Positions 1 to 8,535 of a stretch of 64,000 nt of DNA are shown here, one piece after another; within the stretch, counting starts at the first letter, position 1; each line of letters begins with the position of its first letter. This DNA is from LMUY01 sp965276785. Lineage in GTDB: Bacteria > Pseudomonadota > Alphaproteobacteria > Acetobacterales > Acetobacteraceae. A program made the translations under genes and the position numbers. The stretch spans positions 1,798,001 through 1,862,000 of the forward strand of contig OZ255629.1 of the NCBI GenBank assembly GCA_965276785.1, in the 5' to 3' direction. The notes beneath the pieces were generated by a model, which saw nothing but the letters and a program-made list of their open reading frames with translations, did no database searches and was not told the origin of the DNA.

Positions 1-380
1 AAACCCTGGTCGATCTCAGGGTTCACCCACGCCTCGGCGCCGGGCCACAAGCGCACGCCGCCATAGAGCGTCGCGTCGAACGACTGGTCGCCGCGGCTGC
101 CCGGGTTCTGGCTGAACGAGCCGGAATAGGGGGAGCGAAACGCCGGGTGGTATTCAAGGATGAACGTGCTTTGGCCGTGGATGGCCCATGCTTGCGGCGT
201 CGCGGGGGCCGCTCCTGGTTCCGCACCGGCCGTCGACTGTTCCGATGGCGTTTGCGGTTCCGGCGTCGGCCCGCTTGAGCCCTGGGCGTGCACCACGGCG
301 GGCGCAACAGCCATTGCGCTCGCCAGCAACCATGCCAACGTGGCGCACCAGGCCTGGGCAGCTCGGACCGGCCGTGTCAT
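1..380 (-). CDS. carbohydrate porin (OprB-like), N-terminal part only
   Basis: This is the first 126 codons of a gene running off the left edge. Read on the minus strand from an ATG at 378-380, it starts with a signal peptide: MTRPVR, a hydrophobic stretch, and a likely cleavage site after VVHA-Q. A Pro/Gln/Ala-rich linker follows, then a beta-barrel entry with the pieces WAIHGQSTFI, EYHPAFRSPY and LYGGVRLWPGAEAW. These resemble carbohydrate-selective outer-membrane porins of the OprB family, which take up sugars across the outer membrane. It is divergent from zwf across 105 bases, which fits a sugar-metabolism role. The barrel itself lies outside the window, so completeness cannot be judged. 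Confidence 0.75.
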   Translation of the reverse strand, partial: MTRPVRAAQAWCATLAWLLASAMAVAPAVVHAQGSSGPTPEPQTPSEQSTAGAEPGAAPATPQAWAIHGQSTFILEYHPAFRSPYSGSFSQNPGSRGDQSFDATLYGGVRLWPGAEAWVNPEIDQG

Positions 381-485
381 GCAAACTTCCGCTCGTGCGA
401 TGCGCTTACCCGGTCGCGCATAGCCCGACAGGCCGGCACGGGTTAGGCTAGTTGCCAGTTCCTTTCCAGCCGGCAGGATGACGTT

Positions 486-1949
486 TTGGCGAAAGTTCCC
501 CCCAGCGTTGGCCCCAAGCACCCCCAGGTCGTGGTCCTGGTCGGCGCCACGGGGGACCTGTCGCAACGCAAGCTGCTGCCCGGCCTGTTCCATCTCGCCA
601 GCAAGCGGTTCATTCCCGGCTGCCGCATCATCGGCGTGTCGCTCGACAGCATGGACGCCGACGGCTTCCGCACGCTCGCCCACGGCGCGCTGGAGCAGTT
701 CTCCGCCCGCAAGACCAACGAATGCGACTGGGCGGACTTCGCGCAATCGCTCGACTACGTGCCGATCGGCGCCGGTGCCGCGCTGCTGCGCGAGCGGGTG
801 CTGGCGGCGGAGGCCGAGTTGGGGGGCGAGAGCCAGCGCATCCACTATCTCAGCGTGCCGCCGAGTGCGGCGCTGCCGGCGGTGCGCCTGCTGGGCGAAG
901 CAGGCCTGGTGGAGCGCTCTCGCATTATCATGGAGAAGCCGTTCGGCGTGGACATCGACAGCGCGGTGACGCTCAACACCCGCCTGCATGACGTGTTCGA
1001 CGAGGGCCAGATCTTCCGCATCGACCACTTTCTTGGCAAGGAGCCGGCGCAGAACATCCTGGCCTTCCGCTTTGCCAATGGGCTGTTCGAGCCGATCTGG
1101 AACCGCAACTTCATCGACCATGTGCAGATCGACGTGCCCGAGACGCTGGGCCTGGGCAAGCGCACCGAGTTCTACGAGCAGACCGGCGCCTTCCGCGACA
1201 TGGTGGTGACCCACCTGTTCCAAATCCTGGCGTTCATGGCGATGGAGCCACCGACTGCGCTGGAGCCCGTGCCGATCAGCGAGGAAAAGAACAAGGTGTT
1301 CCGCTCCATCGTGCCGATCGACCCGCGGGACGTGGTGCGCGGCCAATATGTCGGCTATCGCGGCGAGCCCGGCGTGGACCCGGAGTCGGACACCGAGACC
1401 TTCATCGCGCTGAAATGCATGATCGACAATTGGCGCTGGGCCGGCGTGCCGTTCTTCCTGCGCACCGGCAAGCGGCTGGCGGAGGGGCAGCGCATCATTT
1501 CCATTGCGTTCCGCGAGCCGCCGAAGAGCATGTTCCCGTCCGGCTCCGGCGTGGGCAGCCAGGGTCCCGACCACCTCACCTTCGACCTGGCGGATGCCTC
1601 CAAGATGTCGCTGTCGTTCTACGGCAAGCGCCCCGGCCCGGGCATGCGGCTGGACAAGCTGAGCCTCCAATTCGCGATGAACGACACCGGGCGGATCGGC
1701 GACGTGCTGGAAGCTTACGAGCGGCTGATCCTAGACGCGATGCGCGGCGACCACACGCTGTTCACCACCGCGGAGGGCATCGAACGGCTATGGGAAGTTT
1801 CCAAGCCGCTGCTGGAGGCGCCGCCGCCGGTGCGGCTCTACCAGCAGGGTTCCTGGGGCCCGAAGTCGATCCACCAACTGGTGGCGCCGCATGCCTGGCG
1901 GCTGCCGTTCGAGCGCGCTTGGCGGGACGCGAAGGCGGGGGCGGGTTAG
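486..1949 (+). CDS. zwf: glucose-6-phosphate 1-dehydrogenase
   Basis: Oxidises glucose 6-phosphate to 6-phosphogluconolactone with NAD(P)+, the entry to the pentose phosphate and Entner-Doudoroff routes; cytoplasmic. The 487-residue protein has the nucleotide-binding start VGATGDLSQRKLLPGLF near residues 18-34 and the substrate/active-site signature RIDHFLGKE (Asp180-His181, Lys185). The length is normal for the family. The start is a TTG at 486; the ATG at 478 is out of frame. A weak purine-rich stretch precedes it. It is convergent with the GST gene, with only 5 bases between the two stop codons. No 6-phosphogluconolactonase or edd gene lies beside it in the window. Confidence 0.96.
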   Translation: MAKVPPSVGPKHPQVVVLVGATGDLSQRKLLPGLFHLASKRFIPGCRIIGVSLDSMDADGFRTLAHGALEQFSARKTNECDWADFAQSLDYVPIGAGAALLRERVLAAEAELGGESQRIHYLSVPPSAALPAVRLLGEAGLVERSRIIMEKPFGVDIDSAVTLNTRLHDVFDEGQIFRIDHFLGKEPAQNILAFRFANGLFEPIWNRNFIDHVQIDVPETLGLGKRTEFYEQTGAFRDMVVTHLFQILAFMAMEPPTALEPVPISEEKNKVFRSIVPIDPRDVVRGQYVGYRGEPGVDPESDTETFIALKCMIDNWRWAGVPFFLRTGKRLAEGQRIISIAFREPPKSMFPSGSGVGSQGPDHLTFDLADASKMSLSFYGKRPGPGMRLDKLSLQFAMNDTGRIGDVLEAYERLILDAMRGDHTLFTTAEGIERLWEVSKPLLEAPPPVRLYQQGSWGPKSIHQLVAPHAWRLPFERAWRDAKAGAG

Positions 1950-1954
1950 ACGCC

Positions 1955-2833
1955 TCAACTCGCCGGGGCGAGCTTGTCCTGCGTCCTGGTGGCGAAATCG
2001 CCGGCGTCGTGGCGCTCGTGCAACTGGCTGGAGGGTTCGCCCATGACGCGGTTGACCATGCGGCCGCGCTGCACCGCCGGCCGGCTGGCGATCGTCTCGG
2101 TCCATCGCCGCACATGAGCGTACTCCTGCACCTGCAGGAACGTCGCAGAGGCACCGTAGAGCGCGCCTTGCACCAAGCCGCCGTACCAGGGCCAGACCGC
2201 AATGTCCGCGATGCTGTAGTCCGCGCCGCCGAGATAGGCGCTCTCGGCCAGGCGCCGGTCCAGCACGTCGAGCTGGCGTTTCACCTCCATGGTGAAACGG
2301 TCGATGGCGTATTCGATCTTGGCGGGCGCGTAGGCGTAGAAATGGCCGAAGCCGCCGCCGAGATAGGGCGCGCTGCCCATCTGCCAGAACAGCCAGCACA
2401 GGCATTCGGTGCGCTGCGCCGGGTCTTTGGGCAAGAACGCGCCGAATTTCTCGGCCAGGTAGAGCAGGATGGAGCCGGACTCGAACACCCGCACGGGTGC
2501 GGCGCCGCTGCGGTCCAGCAGCGCCGGAATCTTGGAGTTGGGATTGATCCCCACGAAGCCGCTGCCGAACTGGTCGCCCTCGCCGATGCGGATCAGCCAG
2601 GCATCATACTCCGCCCCGCTATGGCCGAGCGCCAGCAGTTCCTCCAGCAGGATCGTCACCTTGACGCCGTTCGGCGTGCCCAAGGAGTAAAGCTGCAGCG
2701 GATGGCGGCCCACCGGCAGCTCCTTTTCGTGCGTCGGCCCTGCCACCGGCCGATTGATGGATGCGAAGCGGCCGCCATTGCCGGGCTTGGAGGTCCAAAT
2801 CTCGGGCGGCGTGTAGTCGGACGCTTGCGACAT
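1955..2833 (-). CDS. yghU: YghU-type glutathione S-transferase
   Basis: A cytoplasmic GST-fold protein of 292 residues, close to Escherichia coli YghU (nu class), a glutathione-dependent disulfide-bond reductase with organic peroxidase activity. Seen here are the long N-terminal extension typical of YghU, the thioredoxin-like domain with the TPNG motif at residues 53-56 that binds glutathione, the FESGS motif at 117-121 (gamma-glutamyl site), and a C-terminal all-helical domain containing the YSIADIAVWPW N-capping region. The ATG at 2833 was chosen because the protein then starts MSQASDYTPPEIW as in homologues; the longer upstream frame overlaps the cupin promoter. Divergent from the cupin gene. 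Confidence 0.93.
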   Translation of the reverse strand: MSQASDYTPPEIWTSKPGNGGRFASINRPVAGPTHEKELPVGRHPLQLYSLGTPNGVKVTILLEELLALGHSGAEYDAWLIRIGEGDQFGSGFVGINPNSKIPALLDRSGAAPVRVFESGSILLYLAEKFGAFLPKDPAQRTECLCWLFWQMGSAPYLGGGFGHFYAYAPAKIEYAIDRFTMEVKRQLDVLDRRLAESAYLGGADYSIADIAVWPWYGGLVQGALYGASATFLQVQEYAHVRRWTETIASRPAVQRGRMVNRVMGEPSSQLHERHDAGDFATRTQDKLAPAS

Positions 2834-2930
2834 GCGTTCACTCCGTTCAAGGCTGCCAGGCGCGCTGGCGGGAGACCAGCTATGGTATCCCGCCAGCCGG
2901 ACCGCAACCGCGCCACCGAAAGGCATCGCA

Positions 2931-3236
2931 ATGGCCTTTGCTTGCACCATCCCTGCCTCCCCCACCGTCCAGCAGGACGACTCCAGCGTGCGGATCACCC
3001 GCTGGGACTTCGAACCCGGCGCCGTCACCGGGTGGCATGAGCATGGCTGGCCCTATTTTGTAGTGATGCTGATGGCGGGCACGTTGCGCGTGCATGACGG
3101 AGCGCAGGTGACGGAGGTGCCGCTCGCCCAGGGCCAATCCTACCAGCGTCCCGCAGGGATCAAGCATGACGTGATGAACGGCTCGCCGCATCCGATTGCG
3201 TTTGTGGAGATCGAGGTCAAGCAGGCGGTTGCGTAG
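2931..3236 (+). CDS. small single-domain cupin protein
   Basis: A 101-residue cupin. The beta-barrel core carries the two metal-binding motifs in short form: GWHEH at residues 34-38 (His36 and His38 as likely ligands) and a second motif around KHDVMN (His79). Small cupins of this type may be isomerases, dioxygenases or ligand-binding proteins, and the sequence does not say which. The ATG at 2931 follows GAAAGG (about 2917-2922), a good ribosome-binding site; upstream codons in the same frame look non-coding. The last 20 bases overlap, tail to tail, the end of the epimerase gene on the opposite strand. Confidence 0.85.
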   Translation: MAFACTIPASPTVQQDDSSVRITRWDFEPGAVTGWHEHGWPYFVVMLMAGTLRVHDGAQVTEVPLAQGQSYQRPAGIKHDVMNGSPHPIAFVEIEVKQAVA

Positions 3237-4116
3237 TCAAGTTGAAGCGGACCTGCCGCTGTAGCACGGCACCGGGCTGTAGCACGCGCAGGCCGTGGTC
3301 GGGCACCGTGTCCATGTGATTCACCGCGTCGGTCATGTTGCTGGCGGGTTCCACGGCGAAATACGGCTTGCGCTCCGGCGTGTAGACCACCACGAAGCGG
3401 AAGATGTCGTCGGCCGTGATCGCCAGCCGCAGGCCGTGCTCCGGCCGGGTGATCTCGGCGCGGCCGGCCCAGTCGGCGTAGCAGTTGTCCAAAGGCGGCG
3501 GCGTGATGACGTGGCCCGGCTCGAAGCTCCAGTGGCCCTCCACGGGTAGGCGCGCGTCCGGCAACGAGTCGGCTCCGGTGTGCCAGACGGAGCCGGCACG
3601 GAACGCAATCGCGGTCTGCGGGGTGCGCGGTTGGTAGGGGTGCAGCCCGAGGCCGACCGGTTGCGCGCGGTGGTCGGTGTTGGTGAAGCCGATGGTGACT
3701 TGGAGCCCGTCCGGCTGCAGCGCGTAGTGCAGCGTGGCGGTGTAGCGGTATGGCCAGTGGCTGCCGCGATCGGTGGCCGGGTCGTGATGCAGCACCAATT
3801 CCGCCTCTGCCGCGGCGTGGCGGGCGACCTGCCAGGCGCGTTGCCAGGCATTGCCGTGGATGGTGTGCGGGTGGTCGCCGAAATTGCGGTCGAGCTGGAA
3901 GCTCTCGCCGCCGAAGCTGAACCGGCCCCAGGCGATCCGGTTGGAGAACGGGATCAGCGGGAAGCAGGACAGCGCGCGCGAGCTGGTGCCGGCCAGCGCC
4001 TCGGCCGGGGTGGGGCGCAGCACGGGGGCGCCGCGCCAAGTCCAGCCGCCGATGCTGCCCCCGAGCGCCGGGCAGAGCAGGAGGGTGGCGTCGCCGGCCG
4101 CGAGTTCGAGCGTCAT
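3217..4116 (-). CDS. aldose 1-epimerase (galactose mutarotase family)
   Basis: A cytoplasmic mutarotase-fold protein of 299 residues that should interconvert alpha and beta anomers of an aldose. Recognisable pieces are FPLIPFSNRI (52-61), HTIHGNAW (about 84-91, substrate-binding histidine region), the LHPYQP segment (catalytic-side histidine) and a C-terminal FAVEPASNMTDAVN segment typical of the family. These bacterial proteins are often annotated only as aldose 1-epimerase because the natural sugar is not known. The gene stands with zwf and the porin in a sugar-metabolism neighbourhood. Its 3' end overlaps the cupin gene by 20 bases on the opposite strand. Confidence 0.9.
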   Translation of the reverse strand: MTLELAAGDATLLLCPALGGSIGGWTWRGAPVLRPTPAEALAGTSSRALSCFPLIPFSNRIAWGRFSFGGESFQLDRNFGDHPHTIHGNAWQRAWQVARHAAAEAELVLHHDPATDRGSHWPYRYTATLHYALQPDGLQVTIGFTNTDHRAQPVGLGLHPYQPRTPQTAIAFRAGSVWHTGADSLPDARLPVEGHWSFEPGHVITPPPLDNCYADWAGRAEITRPEHGLRLAITADDIFRFVVVYTPERKPYFAVEPASNMTDAVNHMDTVPDHGLRVLQPGAVLQRQVRFNLTTQPPA

Positions 4117-4195
4117 GGGAACCTCGTTGTTTTCGTTGCTTCAGCTTGCGGCGACGGGGTCGCACGCTGCAACACCAGCCGCTATACCGCCGCCG

Positions 4196-4996
4196 ATGCA
4201 TCGCTTCCTCACCCGCAATGGCGTGCGGCTGCATTGGCGAGCCGATGGCGACCCCGGCCAGCCCGCTATGCTGCTGCTGCACTCGCTGGGCACCGACCAC
4301 ACGCTGTGGGATGCCGTGGTGGACGCTTTGGCCGGCCGGTTCTGGCTGCTGCGGGCGGATGCGCGCGGGCATGGCGCTTCGCAAACGCCGCCGATGGACG
4401 CCACGATCGAGGATTTGGCTGCCGACGCGTTCGCCGTGCTGGACGCCGCCGGGGTCAGGCGGGCAGCGGTGGCGGGCGTGTCGATGGGCGGCATGGTGGC
4501 GATGCAGATGGCGCTGTCGGCCCCGCACCGGCTGACCGCGCTGGCCGTGTGCAACAGCGCCCCCGATCTGGCGGGGCAGCCGTGGCGGGAGCGAATTGAG
4601 ATCGTTCGGCTGCTGGGCGTGGCGGCGCTTGCCGAGATGATCCTTGCCGGCTGGTTCCCCCGGGCGGTGTTGCGCGCCAACCCACCCTACGTCGCTGCCG
4701 TGCGCGCGATGCTGGCTCGGCAGGACTCACGGGGCTATGCCGGTTGCGCCACCGCTCTCGCCCGCCTGGCGCTGGGGCCACGCCTGCCCGCCATCGCCGT
4801 GCCGACGCTGGTGCTGGCGGGCGAGTTCGACCTGGCCACCCCGCCGGCGACCGGGGCGGAGCCGGTCGCCGCGGCAATCCCCGGCGCGCGATTGGTGCGG
4901 CTGCCGACAGGCCACCTCGCCCCGCTGGAGCAGCCCGAAACGGTGGCGGCGCTGCTCGCCGACCTCCTGGCGGGCGCGGAACCGGCGGGCGCATGA
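4196..4996 (+). CDS. alpha/beta hydrolase, 3-oxoadipate enol-lactonase-like
   Basis: A 266-residue alpha/beta-hydrolase. The nucleophile elbow is GVSMGGM with Ser96; the likely acid is Asp in LAGEFDLATPP and the base is His in TGHLAPLEQP. The oxyanion region LLLHSLGTDHTLWD and the RADARGHG strand are close to PcaD, which hydrolyses beta-ketoadipate enol-lactone. No other beta-ketoadipate pathway gene is in the window, so the substrate is uncertain and the gene could be a general esterase. The start at 4196 gives MHRFLTRNGVRLHW, matching the normal N terminus. Its stop overlaps the start of the next gene (ATGA at 4993-4996), implying coupled translation with the heptosyltransferase. Confidence 0.8.
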   Translation: MHRFLTRNGVRLHWRADGDPGQPAMLLLHSLGTDHTLWDAVVDALAGRFWLLRADARGHGASQTPPMDATIEDLAADAFAVLDAAGVRRAAVAGVSMGGMVAMQMALSAPHRLTALAVCNSAPDLAGQPWRERIEIVRLLGVAALAEMILAGWFPRAVLRANPPYVAAVRAMLARQDSRGYAGCATALARLALGPRLPAIAVPTLVLAGEFDLATPPATGAEPVAAAIPGARLVRLPTGHLAPLEQPETVAALLADLLAGAEPAGA

Positions 4997-6228
4997 GCGA
5001 CGCCAAACCCGCCTATCCCCCGGCCGCGCGAGAGCCCACGCAAGCTGGGCCGCGCGGGCTGCGGTTCGACTTCAACATGGGGGCGCGCGTGCTGGTGCCA
5101 GTCGCGGAGGGCGGGGCCGAGTGGCGGATCCGGCTGCGCGATCTGGACACCGGCAACACGCTGTTCGACACCGCTATCGCCAGCGGCTTCGTCAACAGCA
5201 GCAAGCGGTGGTTCGTGCGGTTCCGCATCGAGGCTTGGGCGGGCGGCGAGGCGGTGCTGACCCACGACTACGACGCGCGGGACCGGCCGGTGCTGGTGCA
5301 GTTCCCGGTCGGCACGCTGGGCGACACGCTGGGCTGGTTCCCCTACGCCGCCCGATTCGCCGCCCGGCACGGCTGCCGGCTGACCTGCGCGATGTCGCCG
5401 CTGATCATCCCGCTGCTGCAGGGCGCCTATCCGCACATCCGCTTCGTCTCGCACGAGGAGGTCGCGCCGGCGGAGTTCTACGCCACCTATTGCCTGGGCC
5501 TGTTCTTCGACGACGCCGAGCATGTCTGGCAGCCGACCGACTTCCGCCTGGTCGGGCTGCATCGCACCGCCGGCTACATCCTGGGCGTCGACCCGGCAGA
5601 AGCGCCGCCGAGCCTTGTCCTGCCGGACGAGAGCCGTCCCATCCCCGAGCCGTACGTGTGCATCGCGGTGCAGAGTTCGAGCCAGTGCAAGTACTGGAAC
5701 AACCCGCAAGGCTGGCGCGCCGTCGTGGCACGGCTGCGGGAGCGGGGCTACCGGGCGATCTGCATCGACCAAAAGCCGGTGCATGGCGGCGGCATCGTCT
5801 GGACGCATCTCCCGCACGGCGCCGAGGACCAGACCGGGGACTGGCCGCTGGCCGAGCGCGCCCGCTGGCTGCGCCATGCCGCTGGTTATGTCGGGCTGTC
5901 GAGCGGGCTGTCTTGGCTGGCCTGGGCGGCGGGGACCAAAGTGCTGATGATCAGCGGCTTCACGCACCCGCTCAACGAGTTCGCCACCCCGTGGCGGGTG
6001 CACAATTGGCACGCCTGCAACAGTTGCTGGAACGACCCGGCGTTGCGGTTCGACCACAAGGACTTCCTCTGGTGCCCCCGCCACGCCGGCACGCCGCGGC
6101 AGTTCGAATGCACCAGGTTGATCACGGTGGAGCACGTGCTGGATACGCTGGACCGGATGCTTGGCCAGAACCAGCCCTCGCCCGCTTCCGGAGAACCCGA
6201 TGCCGCTGACCCTGTATCCCGCGATTGA
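4993..6228 (+). CDS. autotransporter O-heptosyltransferase (TibC/AAH family)
   Basis: A 411-residue homologue of TibC/AAH, which transfer heptose from ADP-heptose onto serines of self-associating autotransporter passenger domains in the cytoplasm before export. Family hallmarks are an N-terminal beta-rich domain, VGTLGDTLGWFPYA, YCLGLFFDD, VGLHRTAGYILG, the GT9-like segment VGLSSGLSWLAWA and a C-terminal Cys set (Cys342, Cys345, Cys361, Cys373 in HACNSCW, LWCPRH and FECTR) matching the ferric-iron site described for TibC. The start codon overlaps the hydrolase stop, and the 3' end overlaps hisA by 29 bases. No AIDA-type autotransporter is present in the window, so the substrate must be elsewhere or of another kind. 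Confidence 0.88.
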   Translation: MSDAKPAYPPAAREPTQAGPRGLRFDFNMGARVLVPVAEGGAEWRIRLRDLDTGNTLFDTAIASGFVNSSKRWFVRFRIEAWAGGEAVLTHDYDARDRPVLVQFPVGTLGDTLGWFPYAARFAARHGCRLTCAMSPLIIPLLQGAYPHIRFVSHEEVAPAEFYATYCLGLFFDDAEHVWQPTDFRLVGLHRTAGYILGVDPAEAPPSLVLPDESRPIPEPYVCIAVQSSSQCKYWNNPQGWRAVVARLRERGYRAICIDQKPVHGGGIVWTHLPHGAEDQTGDWPLAERARWLRHAAGYVGLSSGLSWLAWAAGTKVLMISGFTHPLNEFATPWRVHNWHACNSCWNDPALRFDHKDFLWCPRHAGTPRQFECTRLITVEHVLDTLDRMLGQNQPSPASGEPDAADPVSRD

Positions 6229-6943
6229 CCTCAAAGACGGCGCCTGCGTCCGCCTGCGCCGTGGCGCGATGGATCAGGCCACGGTTTACTCCAACGATCC
6301 AGCGGCGCAGGCGCGCGCGTGGCAGCAATCTGGCTGCCAGTGGCTGCACGTGGTGGATCTGAACGGCGCCTTCGAAGGGCGGCCGGTGAACGGCGCGGCG
6401 GTGGCGGCTATTCTGGCGGCGGCCAGCGTGCCGGTGCAGCTCGGCGGCGGCATCCGGGACCTGGCGGGGGTGGAGCGTTGGCTGGAGGCGGGCGTGCGCC
6501 GGGTCGTCCTGGGCAGCGCCGCCGTGCGCGACCCGGCGCTGGTGCACGAGGCGTGCCGCCGCTTCCCAGGCCAGGTAGCGGTCGGCATCGACGCACGCGA
6601 CGGGATGGCCGCCACCGACGGCTGGGCCACGACGTCCATCCTCGCCGCCGCCGACCTGGCGGCCCGCTTCGCCGGCGCGGGCGCCGCCGCCATCATCTAC
6701 ACCGATATCGGCCGGGACGGCATGCTGACCGGGTTGAATCTCGAGCAAACGGCAGCTCTGGCCGACGTTAGTGCCGCGCCGGTGATCGCGAGCGGCGGCG
6801 TCGGCAGCCTGGACGATGTGCGGGCGTTGGCCGCGCTGGCGCACCCGAACATCGCCGGCGTCATCATCGGCCGGGCGCTGTATGACGGCCGGGTCGATCC
6901 GGCCGCCGCGCTTGAAATCCTGGGCGGCGGTGGGCCGGCTTAG
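6200..6943 (+). CDS. hisA: phosphoribosylformimino-5-aminoimidazole carboxamide ribotide isomerase
   Basis: HisA, the fourth step of histidine synthesis: an Amadori isomerisation of ProFAR to PRFAR on a TIM barrel. The 247-residue sequence shows YPAIDLKDGACVRL (catalytic Asp near residue 8), the first phosphate site QLGGGIRD, the second catalytic Asp in YTDIGRDGMLTG, and the C-terminal phosphate loop ASGGVGSLDD. The ATG at 6200 has GGAGAA upstream and lies inside the end of the heptosyltransferase gene (29-base overlap). In most alphaproteobacteria hisA sits with hisB, hisH and hisF; here none of these is adjacent, so the histidine genes are dispersed. Confidence 0.96.
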   Translation: MPLTLYPAIDLKDGACVRLRRGAMDQATVYSNDPAAQARAWQQSGCQWLHVVDLNGAFEGRPVNGAAVAAILAAASVPVQLGGGIRDLAGVERWLEAGVRRVVLGSAAVRDPALVHEACRRFPGQVAVGIDARDGMAATDGWATTSILAAADLAARFAGAGAAAIIYTDIGRDGMLTGLNLEQTAALADVSAAPVIASGGVGSLDDVRALAALAHPNIAGVIIGRALYDGRVDPAAALEILGGGGPA

Positions 6944-7038
6944 CGCGTGCGGCACATGCAGGGTCTTGAACTTTGCCGGCACAAAGCCGTTGCCGAATTG
7001 CGCCGCGTGCATGGCGCATTGTGGGAGTTGAGTTACAC

Positions 7039-7278
7039 ATGAGAACAACTTTGCTCGGGCTGGCGGCGCTCGGCTGCCTTGGATTGTCTGCCTGCGCTGG
7101 CAGCGACCAGAATCCCGCCCTGGACTCGACCACCGGTCCGGCCCGGTTGGACAGCGGCATCACGTCATCGAACGGTGGCGGCCAGCGGGCTTTGGGCAAC
7201 GCGCCCAATATCGGCATTAACTCGTCCAGCGGTGCCACGGGCGGGGGCATCACCAACCAGAAGGGCAACACCTACTAA
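7039..7278 (+). CDS. small putative lipoprotein, function unknown
   Basis: A 79-residue protein with a clear lipoprotein signal: positively charged start MRTTLL, a hydrophobic core and the lipobox LSAC with lipidated Cys19. The mature part is about 60 residues rich in Ser, Gly, Asn and Thr, low in hydrophobics and probably disordered. No family was recognised. The ATG at 7039 was chosen because it puts the signal peptide at the N terminus; upstream codons in this frame are hisA 3' leader. It stands alone between hisA and the glycan cassette, so its role cannot be inferred from context. Confidence 0.72.
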   Translation: MRTTLLGLAALGCLGLSACAGSDQNPALDSTTGPARLDSGITSSNGGGQRALGNAPNIGINSSSGATGGGITNQKGNTY

Positions 7279-7422
7279 ACCCTGCGAGGCATGTCCCCGA
7301 CAGCAGCTGAGATAAACATCCATTTTGAAGCTGCCGGGAACCCTCACGGGTTTGTCACGTCTTGAACTGTCACATTCCGGCGCTCCGCCGGCCTCACTTA
7401 CGATGAGCGAGATTGGGCAAGC

Positions 7423-8535
7423 ATGGCAGAACGGGTGCTGGTGACAGGCGGAGCCGGCTTCATCGGCTGCCACGTGGTAAAGGCGCTGTTGCAAGCCGGC
7501 TACGACGTCCGCGTGCTGGATAGCCTGATCGATCAAGTGCATGACCGCGCGGGCAAGCGCAATCCGATCCTGAGCCACACCCATTTCATCGAGGCGGACG
7601 TCCGCGACCAAGCTGCGATGTCCCGGGCCGTAGCGGGGGCCGACCACGTGATCCACCTCGCCGCGGAAGTGGGCGTGGGGCAAAGCATGTATGCGGTCGA
7701 GCGGTATGTCTCGGTGAACGACGTCGGCACCGCAGTGCTGTTCCAGGCTCTGATCGAGCGGCCGGTGCAGCGGGTCGTCGTGGCCTCGTCGATGAGCATT
7801 TACGGCGAGGGGTTGTACCGGACGGAGGGCGGCGAGGTGATCGCCGACGCTACCCGGCCGGCGCGCGCCCCCGGGGCTGGCTGGGATCCGGTAGATGCGG
7901 ATGACCGGGCGTTGCTGCCGATGGCGACGCCGGAATGGAAGCGTGTCGATCTCGCCTCGGTCTATGCGCTTACCAAATACGCGCAGGAGCGGCTGACGCT
8001 CACCCTGGCGCCGGCCTATGGCATGGAGGGCGTGGCGCTCCGGTTGTTCAACGTTTACGGGCCGGGCCAGGCGCTGTCCAACCCGTACACCGGCGTGCTC
8101 GCCATCTTTGCCTCCCGCCTGCTGCACCGCGAACGGCCAATGGTGTTTGAGGATGGCGAGCAACGGCGCGACTTCGTGCATGTGGACGATGTCGCCGCCG
8201 CCTTCATGCTCGCCTTGCGCACGCCTGCGGCCGCGGGCGGTGTATTCAACATCGGCAGCGGCCAGGACGTCAGCATTCTTGAAGTGGCCGATGCGATCGC
8301 CCGCGCCATGGGCGTGCCGCATCTGCAGGCGGACCTGGTCGGCAAGGCCCGCGCTGGGGATGTGCGGCATTGCTTCGCCGACATCGGCCTGGCGCGCGAC
8401 GTGCTTGGCTTCCTGCCCCGGCGCAGCTTCGACGACAGCCTTGGCGAATTGGTCGAGTGGGTGCGGCAGCAGCAGGCGGTGGATCTGGTGCAGCGCGCCC
8501 GGCAGGAACTGGAGCAGCGGGGCCTGGTGGCTTGA
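7423..8535 (+). CDS. NAD-dependent nucleotide-sugar epimerase, dTDP-L-rhamnose 4-epimerase-like
   Basis: An extended short-chain dehydrogenase of 370 residues. It has the Rossmann NAD site VTGGAGFIG at the N terminus, a Ser-rich strand VVASSMSIYGEG, the catalytic Tyr181-x3-Lys185 in SVYALTKY, and RLFNVYGPGQ. The long insert after SIYGEG and the overall pattern resemble dTDP-L-rhamnose 4-epimerase (WbiB/Tll) better than GalE or RmlB, but the actual nucleotide sugar cannot be read from sequence. It opens a seven-gene run of which five junctions overlap; its own stop overlaps the TTG start of the next SDR at 8532-8535. Likely role: making an activated deoxysugar for the cassette's glycosyltransferases. 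Confidence 0.85.
   Translation: MAERVLVTGGAGFIGCHVVKALLQAGYDVRVLDSLIDQVHDRAGKRNPILSHTHFIEADVRDQAAMSRAVAGADHVIHLAAEVGVGQSMYAVERYVSVNDVGTAVLFQALIERPVQRVVVASSMSIYGEGLYRTEGGEVIADATRPARAPGAGWDPVDADDRALLPMATPEWKRVDLASVYALTKYAQERLTLTLAPAYGMEGVALRLFNVYGPGQALSNPYTGVLAIFASRLLHRERPMVFEDGEQRRDFVHVDDVAAAFMLALRTPAAAGGVFNIGSGQDVSILEVADAIARAMGVPHLQADLVGKARAGDVRHCFADIGLARDVLGFLPRRSFDDSLGELVEWVRQQQAVDLVQRARQELEQRGLVA

Noticed and set aside
1415..3040. 541-codon plus-strand frame across zwf, the GST and the cupin
   Set aside because: It is out of frame with all three well supported genes and has Arg/Gly-rich shadow composition.
4735..6234. 499-codon frame antisense to the heptosyltransferase
   Set aside because: The sense strand has strong family motifs; the antisense protein has none.
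7378..7392. CCGGCG-CTC-CGCCGG hairpin upstream of the first SDR
   Set aside because: Too short and common in GC-rich DNA, no T-run, so it is not called as a terminator.
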